6,492 nucleotides of DNA from the NCBI GenBank assembly GCA_031264875.1, contig JAISDK010000041.1, positions 1 through 6,492 of the forward strand, in the 5' to 3' direction. This DNA is from Prevotellaceae bacterium. GTDB lineage: Bacteria > Bacteroidota > Bacteroidia > Bacteroidales > UBA932. Below the pieces are notes generated by a model. That model had not been told where the DNA came from. It searched no databases and saw only the letters and a program-made list of their open reading frames with translations. Position numbers and translations under genes: made by a program. Positions 1 to 3,874 of this stretch are shown here, piece by piece (position 1 is the stretch's first letter; each line of letters begins with the position of its first letter).

Positions 1-36
1 ACGCCTCATGTTAAATGTTTTGTATTCGGCGCTCAT
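1..36 (-). CDS. Possible N-terminal fragment of a gene running out of the window
   Basis: On the minus strand an ATG at 36-34 opens a frame reading MSAEYKTFNMRR up to the window edge, with no stop. The 20 bases before this ATG are A-rich (AATAAAGAAAATCAA), which is what a Bacteroidota translation start usually looks like in place of a Shine-Dalgarno site. Only 12 codons are visible, so no family can be assigned and the call rests on start context alone. If real, the gene diverges from the sulfatase gene across a 646-base spacer. I found no TAnnTTTG promoter element facing it. Chance is a real alternative. Confidence 0.3.
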   Translation of the reverse strand, partial: MSAEYKTFNMRR

Positions 37-73
37 TTGATTTTCTTTATTCTGTTTCTGAATTTTGAATTTT

Positions 74-91
74 GCAAGGCTAGAGCCTTGC
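74..91. repeat. 18-base perfect palindrome, 8+2+8
   Basis: GCAAGGCT, then AG, then AGCCTTGC: two 8-base arms around a 2-base centre. It is followed 11 bases later by another palindrome of the same size with unrelated arms. The form resembles REP-type intergenic palindromes, but no transposase gene is present in the window to link it to. Confidence 0.8.
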
Positions 92-102
92 TATTAACAC
101 GA

Positions 103-120
103 CGTAGTCTGGAGACTACG
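103..120. repeat. 18-base perfect palindrome, 8+2+8
   Basis: CGTAGTCT, then GG, then AGACTACG. It has the same 8+2+8 geometry as the palindrome at 74-91. It contains a GTAG tetranucleotide, a word found beside REP palindromes handled by RAYT transposases. Here the GTAG sits inside the arm, so that link is only suggestive. Confidence 0.8.
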
Positions 121-137
121 CCGAGCCGGTATTTTAC

Positions 138-185
138 GCTTAACTTGACGACATTGGGCTAAAGCCCAATGTCGTCAAGTTAAGC
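138..185. repeat. 48-base near-perfect palindrome, 23-base arms
   Basis: Two perfectly complementary 23-base arms (138-160 and 163-185) surround a central AA. The innermost 18 bases (ATTGGGCT-AA-AGCCCAAT) have the same 8+2+8 form as the neighbouring palindromes, extended outward on each side by CTTAACTTGACGAC and its complement. As RNA this would be a very stable hairpin; as DNA it could extrude a cruciform. There is no T-tract directly after the right arm, so a simple intrinsic terminator is unlikely. The left-arm word recurs at 314-328. Confidence 0.9.
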
Positions 186-188
186 CAT

Positions 189-227
189 GCTATTGCTTAT
201 AAGTACTTAAAACTGATAAGCAATAGC
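189..227. repeat. Inverted repeat with 12-base arms
   Basis: GCTATTGCTTAT (189-200) pairs exactly with ATAAGCAATAGC (216-227) across a 15-base spacer containing AAGTACTT. An outer GCCAT (184-188) and ATGGC (234-238) can extend the structure with an unpaired bulge. It directly abuts the 48-base palindrome, so the two may be parts of one repeat element. Confidence 0.75.
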
Positions 228-313
228 CCTGAAATGGCATGAAATAACCGGTTTACACTCTTTCAAGGCTTGGGAGAGGTATATATAGAGTTGTGCCATG
301 TGGGTTTCCAATC

Positions 314-356
314 CTTAACTTGACGACACAAGGCGTTGCCATTGTGCTAATAATGT
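314..356. repeat. Decayed second copy of the 48-base palindrome
   Basis: The 15-base word CTTAACTTGACGACA at 314-328 is identical to 139-153, the left arm of the long palindrome. It leads into an imperfect hairpin (CACAAGGC-GTT-GCC-A-TTGTG, 327-346) and then TGTCG at 352-356, which matches the start of the former right arm before similarity is lost. One arm is therefore intact, the core is replaced and the other arm is eroded. Confidence 0.6.
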
Positions 357-361
357 CGCTC

Positions 362-379
362 TTTCAGAGTCCTCTGAAA
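362..379. repeat. 18-base perfect palindrome, 8+2+8
   Basis: TTTCAGAG, then TC, then CTCTGAAA. It has the same 8+2+8 geometry as 74-91 and 103-120, again with unrelated arm sequence. It stands a few bases after the decayed long palindrome. Confidence 0.75.
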
Positions 380-463
380 CCGTTTTGCAGGAGTGTAAAT
401 CCCTTTCGGCAGACTCCGAAGCAATTTATACGCGAATAAACATTTTAAATAATGTAATTTTAT

Positions 464-483
464 AAACACGTAAAAGCGTGTTT
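464..483. repeat. Hairpin with 7-base arms
   Basis: AAACACG, loop TAAAAG, then CGTGTTT. The stem is A/T-rich at its base and the downstream T content on either strand is modest, so it is at best a weak terminator. If it works as one it could separate transcripts from the left from the sulfatase promoter at 638. Confidence 0.4.
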
Positions 484-637
484 GAGTTTCTGAACTGTGA
501 TTTTCGTGATTTCTGTCATCGGTCTTACGTTTCTAACGTCAGAGTGATCCCATATTAGTTGTTGTCCACTTGCAGCTTTACGGGATTTTTGTCGTACATC
601 CGTATCCGCGTAACATAATCGAGTAATGAATATTTCA

Positions 638-645
638 TACATTTG
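638..645 (+). promoter_or_regulatory. Bacteroidota-type -7 element for the sulfatase gene
   Basis: TACATTTG is an exact match to the TAnnTTTG -7 consensus of Bacteroidota sigma-ABfr promoters. Transcription would begin near 652, leaving a leader of about 30 bases before the ATG at 683. No TTTG -33 box stands at the usual 19-base spacing, where the bases read ATAA, so the promoter is half-canonical. It lies downstream of the in-frame ATG at 626 and therefore argues for the 683 start. Confidence 0.55.
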
Positions 646-682
646 CGCAAATAATATAAACCGGTTATTTATTGGTAAAAAT

Positions 683-2653
683 ATGATTAAAAAAATATTA
701 CAGAAAGGATTCAAACGGGTAGCGGCAGAACCTGTCGGAGTTTTTCTTTGCAATTTCGCATTGATGCTGGCAGTTTATTACCTGTGCCGGATTTTTTTCT
801 TTCTGGCAAATAAAAGCTACTTTACCGGCATGACATTCAGTCATCTGGTTGAACTGTTGAAAGGCGGATTTCAGTTCGACATTTCCGCTCTGGCCTACAC
901 TAACGCGATATATATGCTGATGCAGATTATCCCGTTCAGGTTCAGGCTTAACAGGATTTATCAGAATACGGCAAAATGGATTTTTGTTGTGATAAACAGC
1001 ATTGCCGTAATAGCCAACTGCATTGACGTTGTTTATTTCCGTTTCGCCAGCCGGCGCACTACGGTTACCGTGTTCACCGAATTTCAGAACGAAGGCAATA
1101 TCCTTACAATCATCGGTTACGGGATATTCGAATACTGGTATGTAAGTCTCTTTGCCCTGTTGCTTGTTTTCGTGATATACAAGCTGTACCGCTTTCCGGG
1201 GGCTGTTGAAAAACAGAAGCTTTCGTTCAAATCAAGACTTGTTTACTATCCGGCGCATACCCTGCTGATGTGCGTCATTATTTATGGCGCCGTTATCGGG
1301 ATGCGGGGAGGCGCCGGAGTGGCAACCCGTCCGATAACGCTCAGCAATGCAAACAAATATGTGGATAAGGGAAATGAGGCCGCTATTGTTCTCAACACTC
1401 CTTTCTGCATCATAAGAACGGCGGACAAAAAAATATACGTGAATCCGCAGTATTTTGACAATGAAGCCAGGATGTCCGAAATTTATTCACCCCTTCACCA
1501 TCCGCATCCGCAGGAAGAGTTTAATCCGCTGAACGTTGTAATCATCATTGTTGAAAGTTTCGGCAAGGAATATTCCGGTTTCTTCAACAGTCATCTTGAC
1601 GGCGGAACGTACAGGGGCTATACTCCGTTTCTGGATTCGCTGTATGCCGAAAGCCTCACTTTTACATACTCTTACAGCAACGGACGGAAGTCCATAGACG
1701 CCATGCCGTCGATACTTTCGAGCATCCCGATGTTTATCGAGCCGTTTATCCTCACGCCTTATTCGACCAACGAGATTAGCGGTATTGCCGACGTGCTGAA
1801 AAACAGGGGATATTATTCGGCTTTCTTTCACGGAGCGCCAAACGGCTCGATGGGTTTTCAGGCGTACGCCAAAAGCGCCGGATTCGACGACTATTTCGGA
1901 CTGAATGAATACGGTAACAAGGATTTGGACGGCATGTGGGCTGTATGGGACGAGGAATTTTTGCAGTTTTACGCCGTAAAAATGGGGGAATTAAGGCAGC
2001 CGTTTGTCACGTCGGTCTTCACGGCCTCTTCGCACCATCCTTTCCGTATTCCCCCGAGATACGAAGGCAAATTTCCCGAAGGCACGCAGCCCATTCACAA
2101 GTGCGTGGGATACACCGATTATGCGCTGCGCCGGTTCTTCTCGACAATGTCGCAGTATGAATGGTATGGCAACACGCTGTTTGTCCTGACGGCAGACCAT
2201 ACCAACCAGACGTCGCACGCCGAATATTCCACAGACATAAACAGTTATTCCGTACCGATCATGTTCCACCATCCCGGCAGCGGCTTGAAAAAACTGGATA
2301 CTCTGCCAATGCAGCAGATTGACATTATGCCCTGCATTCTGGGCTATCTGAATTACGACAGTACATATTTCGCTTTCGGACAGGACGTTTTCAGCATCGA
2401 CAGTAATGACAGGTTTGCTGTCAATTACAATAACCGGCTATACCAGTTTATGCAAAACGACTGTTTCCTGCAATTCGACGGACAGGAAACGAAATCTGTA
2501 TATAACTATAAATCCGATGTTTTTCTTCAGCATAATCTGGCGGGAACAGTGACGGAAAAACAGCGCGAAATGGAGACAAAACTGAAAGCGATTATCCAGC
2601 AATACATGTCCGGAATGATAGAAAACCGACTTAAATATGTTTCTGAAAATTAA
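683..2653 (+). CDS. LTA synthase-like membrane sulfatase / phosphoglycerol transferase family protein
   Basis: The 656-residue protein has five predicted transmembrane helices (about 17-42, 66-87, 98-119, 148-168 and 186-206). A linker and a large extracytoplasmic sulfatase-fold domain (about 285-600) follow, the same plan and size as LtaS-type enzymes. Visible active-site landmarks are VVIIIVESFG (Glu291, metal ligand), SNGRKSIDAMPS (Ser337 where LtaS has its nucleophilic Thr), TASSHHPF (His451/His452) and TADHTNQ (Asp505-His506, metal ligands). The family moves phosphoglycerol or related head groups from lipids onto membrane glycans or glycolipids. Gram-negative members are poorly defined, so the substrate is unknown; phosphoethanolamine transfer is an alternative. 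I chose ATG 683 over the in-frame ATG at 626 because a -7 element lies between them and the 683 product begins with a normal MIKKILQKGFKR lead into helix 1. The gene stands alone, followed by repeats rather than by another gene. Confidence 0.9.
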   Translation: MIKKILQKGFKRVAAEPVGVFLCNFALMLAVYYLCRIFFFLANKSYFTGMTFSHLVELLKGGFQFDISALAYTNAIYMLMQIIPFRFRLNRIYQNTAKWIFVVINSIAVIANCIDVVYFRFASRRTTVTVFTEFQNEGNILTIIGYGIFEYWYVSLFALLLVFVIYKLYRFPGAVEKQKLSFKSRLVYYPAHTLLMCVIIYGAVIGMRGGAGVATRPITLSNANKYVDKGNEAAIVLNTPFCIIRTADKKIYVNPQYFDNEARMSEIYSPLHHPHPQEEFNPLNVVIIIVESFGKEYSGFFNSHLDGGTYRGYTPFLDSLYAESLTFTYSYSNGRKSIDAMPSILSSIPMFIEPFILTPYSTNEISGIADVLKNRGYYSAFFHGAPNGSMGFQAYAKSAGFDDYFGLNEYGNKDLDGMWAVWDEEFLQFYAVKMGELRQPFVTSVFTASSHHPFRIPPRYEGKFPEGTQPIHKCVGYTDYALRRFFSTMSQYEWYGNTLFVLTADHTNQTSHAEYSTDINSYSVPIMFHHPGSGLKKLDTLPMQQIDIMPCILGYLNYDSTYFAFGQDVFSIDSNDRFAVNYNNRLYQFMQNDCFLQFDGQETKSVYNYKSDVFLQHNLAGTVTEKQREMETKLKAIIQQYMSGMIENRLKYVSEN

Positions 2654-2707
2654 ATAATTTGTAACTGCTCAGATACCCTCTAAACGATCAATAAACGCGG
2701 GATCAAA

Positions 2708-2982
2708 CTGTCAAAATCGGATGAAAAATGCTTTGTGCAAATACGCGAAGGACAAAATCAGTCGGAAAAATGGTTTGCGCTTAAGCGCGAAGGACAAAAT
2801 CGGCCGAAAAAATGGTTTGCGCTTAAGCGCAAAGGACAAAATCGGTCGGAAAAATGGTTTGCGCTTAAGCGCAAAGGGCAAAATCGGTCAGAAAAATGGT
2901 TTGCGCTTAAGCGCAAAGGGCAAAATCGGTCGGAAAAATGGTTTGCGCTTAAGTGCGAAGGACAAAATCAACCGGAAAAATT
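2708..2982. repeat. Array A: six 42-base units with an 18-base palindrome, plus a partial unit
   Basis: Units start at 2708, 2750, 2792, 2834, 2876 and 2918, exactly 42 bases apart, with a truncated seventh linker at 2960-2982. Each unit is a 24-base linker (GGACAAAATCGGTCGGAAAA then ATGG) followed by an 18-base palindrome. Units starting 2792, 2834 and 2876 carry the perfect TTTGCGCTTAAGCGCAAA. Units 2750 and 2918 carry one or two changes that remain G-U pairs on the plus strand, and unit 2708 is the most divergent. The array begins 55 bases after the sulfatase stop codon. Because 42 is a multiple of three, two frames stay open through it, giving 14-residue peptide repeats (for example GLRLSAKDKIGRKN), but nothing else suggests translation. 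Confidence 0.92.
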
Positions 2983-3018
2983 AATATAGTAATGTGTAAA
3001 AAATAAGATGGCAATTAT
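2982..3018 (+). repeat. Left 37-base inverted repeat of a 305-base element
   Basis: All 37 bases are an exact reverse complement of 3250-3286. The repeat starts TAATATAGTAATGTG and ends GATGGCAATTAT. It begins where the last linker of array A breaks off, which suggests that the element interrupted array A or defines its end. Confidence 0.85.
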
Positions 3019-3050
3019 ATTATATAAGAAACATTTCAGGCACACCGTCT

Positions 3051-3225
3051 GATTTTGTCCTTCAGGCAAATTCCCGAAGCATTTTTTCGGCCGAATTTGT
3101 CGTTCGGGAAGATTCCCGAAGCATTTTTTCGGCCGAATTTGTCGTTCGGGAAGATTCCCGAAGCATTTTTTTCGGCCGAATTTGTCGTTCGTGCAAATGC
3201 CCGAAGCATTTTTCAAACTTGTTTT
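3051..3225. repeat. Array B: four palindromes in inverted 42-base units
   Basis: The 18-base palindromes lie at 3061-3078, 3103-3120, 3145-3162 and 3188-3205, separated by linkers of 24, 24 and 25 bases. The two middle ones are perfect TTCGGGAAGATTCCCGAA; the outer two are degenerate. Read on the minus strand, the linker (CGACAAATTCGGCCGAAAAA then ATGC) matches the array A linker in unit 2792 at 21 of 24 positions, so B is the same repeat family in the opposite orientation with a different stem. The extra T in the third linker breaks the reading frame, which argues against coding. The leading partial linker (3045-3060) is closer to the array A version. Confidence 0.9.
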
Positions 3226-3250
3226 GCCATTTTATTTTTTACACGTTACA
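3224..3250 (-). repeat. Extra partial copy of the 37-base repeat
   Basis: These 27 bases match 3254-3280, inside the right inverted repeat, at 24 of 27 positions with a 30-base offset. The right end of the element therefore carries one and a half tandem copies of the inverted-repeat sequence, while the left end carries one. Confidence 0.75.
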
Positions 3251-3286
3251 TAATTGCCATCTTATTTTTTACACATTACTATATTA
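3250..3286 (-). repeat. Right 37-base inverted repeat of a 305-base element
   Basis: This is the exact reverse complement of 2982-3018. The pair encloses array B. The outermost bases are TA on both sides, compatible with a TA target duplication of a mariner/IS630-type MITE, but TA is palindromic and the region is A/T-rich, so this proves little. No transposase frame lies between the repeats. Confidence 0.85.
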
Positions 3287-3385
3287 TACTACGCGCGGGA
3301 TAATTTTGTGAGATGTTATACTTCGTGTGGGATAATTTTGTACACTGAGTACTGACTGACGCCGTAAGGCGTCCAATCCGGATAA

Positions 3386-3413
3386 CCTCGAACAAGCGAA
3401 GCGCAGTTCGGGG
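3386..3413. repeat. Hairpin repeat R1
   Basis: CCTCGAAC, AAGCGAAGCGCA, GTTCGGGG: an 8-base stem (one G-T pair) around a 12-base loop. R2 at 3490-3517 matches it at 26 of 28 positions. One of the two differences turns the wobble pair into C-G, so pairing is kept. Confidence 0.75.
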
Positions 3414-3435
3414 TATAACAGCCTCCTGTCTATCG

Positions 3436-3468
3436 GAACTGCGAAACAGTTCAACTCCTTGCGGAGTT
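3436..3468. repeat. Two adjacent 6-base-arm hairpins
   Basis: GAACTG-CGAAA-CAGTTC (3436-3452) is followed without a gap by AACTCC-TTGC-GGAGTT (3453-3468). They sit at the centre of the mirror-ordered element between R1 and R2. Confidence 0.65.
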
Positions 3469-3489
3469 GTGGAGAAGATACATGCGGTA

Positions 3490-3517
3490 CCCCGAACAAG
3501 CGTAGCGCAGTTCGGGG
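3490..3517. repeat. Hairpin repeat R2
   Basis: CCCCGAAC, AAGCGTAGCGCA, GTTCGGGG: a perfect 8-base stem around a 12-base loop. It is a direct repeat of R1 (3386-3413). Confidence 0.75.
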
Positions 3518-3618
3518 TTATCGATCTCAGACGCCTACGGCGTCATAAGACGCTAAGAATCGCTACATTTTTATCTCACAATTTTACCACGAGCGTGGTA
3601 TAAAATTCAATCTGTGTC

Positions 3619-3670
3619 ATCCGGGCGCTAAAAGACAGTTACCGTCTCATAGTATCCGGCGCTACATTTT
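3619..3670 (+). repeat. Degenerate direct repeat ATCCGG(G)CGCTA
   Basis: ATCCGGGCGCTA at 3619-3630 recurs as ATCCGGCGCTACATTTT at 3654-3670, with a small hairpin (AGAC...GTCT) between. The word CGCTACATTTT also occurs near 3561, so these are leftovers of a short repeat family filling the gap before the tRNA promoter. Confidence 0.5.
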
Positions 3671-3696
3671 GGAATACACTCAGCATGATTAAATAA

Positions 3697-3727
3697 ATTG
3701 TTTTTTCGACAAAATGCTTTACCTTTG
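3697..3727 (+). promoter_or_regulatory. Bacteroidota-type promoter of tRNA-Thr
   Basis: The -7 element TACCTTTG (3720-3727) is an exact TAnnTTTG match. Exactly 19 bases upstream, ATTG (3697-3700) fits the TTTG-like -33 box at three of four bases. Transcription should start about 3733, roughly ten bases before the mature tRNA. This is the best promoter in the window and may also feed copA. Confidence 0.75.
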
Positions 3728-3743
3728 CGCCCGGATTTTGCAG

Positions 3744-3816
3744 GCCGAAATAGCTCAGTAGGTAGAGCAATTCATTCGTAATGAATAGGTCACCGGTTCG
3801 AGTCCGGTTTTCGGCT
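3744..3816 (+). tRNA. tRNA-Thr (anticodon CGT)
   Basis: All four arms are present: acceptor GCCGAAA (3744-3750) with TTTCGGC (3809-3815), D-stem GCTC/GAGC with GG in the loop, anticodon stem ATTCA/TGAAT around TTCGTAA, and T-arm ACCGG/CCGGT around TTCGAGT. The anticodon CGT (3777-3779) reads ACG, threonine. The length is 73 with discriminator T and no encoded CCA. It has its own promoter and lies 58 bases before the copA start. Confidence 0.97.
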
Positions 3817-3817
3817 C

Positions 3818-3823
3818 TTTTTT
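3818..3823 (+). terminator. T-tract after the tRNA, possible weak terminator
   Basis: Six T residues follow the tRNA 3' end by one base, so the acceptor/T-arm helix plus the T-tract could end some transcripts. There is no separate hairpin, and readthrough into copA is plausible because no clear second promoter is visible in the short gap. Confidence 0.3.
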
Positions 3824-3874
3824 CACCCCTGTATAAGCCGATTGCTGTTGAGATCGCGTAAACTTTTTAAAATT

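Larger units (their letters stand above)
37..682. other. Palindrome-rich intergenic region
   Basis: No convincing gene is visible in these 646 bases. A minus-strand frame across 460-753 runs into the real sulfatase gene and overlaps its promoter, so it is not credible. The stretch from 74 to about 380 is a succession of inverted repeats, listed separately. From 400 to 625 the sequence is A/T-rich with weaker structure: a hairpin at 464-483, a loose roughly 8-base periodicity of TGATTT-like words at 496-519, and a small hairpin ACGTT-TCT-AACGT at 527-539. A 9-base inverted pair, TTTACACTC at 252-260 and GAGTGTAAA at 391-399, brackets the middle part and may mark the ends of one repeat unit. 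The right end carries the sulfatase promoter. Confidence 0.7.
3286..3601. repeat. Composite hairpin element with mirror-ordered parts
   Basis: The outer pair 3286-3314 and 3573-3601 are inverted copies, 23 of 29 bases identical; 3318-3341 is a direct repeat of the left one (21 of 24). Inside, in order, are hairpin GACGCC-GTAA-GGCGTC (3358-3373), repeat R1 (3386-3413), two short hairpins, repeat R2 (3490-3517) and hairpin GACGCC-TAC-GGCGTC (3530-3544). The order is thus symmetrical. The right outer copy contains its own palindrome, TACCACG-AG-CGTGGTA (3585-3600). No protein-coding frame of note crosses it. It may be a mobile or REP-composite element, or a structured RNA. Confidence 0.65.

Noticed and set aside
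242..670. 14-base inverted match AAATAACCGGTTTA (242-255) versus 657-670
   Set aside because: The core AACCGGTT is itself palindromic and the rest is A/T-rich, so chance similarity is likely.
460..753. Minus-strand frame of 97 codons over the sulfatase start
   Set aside because: It overlaps the sulfatase promoter and N-terminal coding region, has no recognisable domain, and runs through low-complexity intergenic sequence.
2708..3225. CRISPR array
   Set aside because: The units are tandemly conserved along their entire length; there are no variable spacers and no cas genes. Linkers are the same from unit to unit.
3301..3340. Two TAATTTTG words (3301-3308, 3333-3340) as promoters
   Set aside because: They fit TAnnTTTG, but neither has a -33 box at 19 bases, both belong to a repeated unit, and no gene follows closely.
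3744..3816. tRNA-Thr as an integration site for a genomic island
   Set aside because: No direct duplication of the tRNA 3' end and no integrase are visible; the repeats lie upstream of the tRNA, not at its 3' end.
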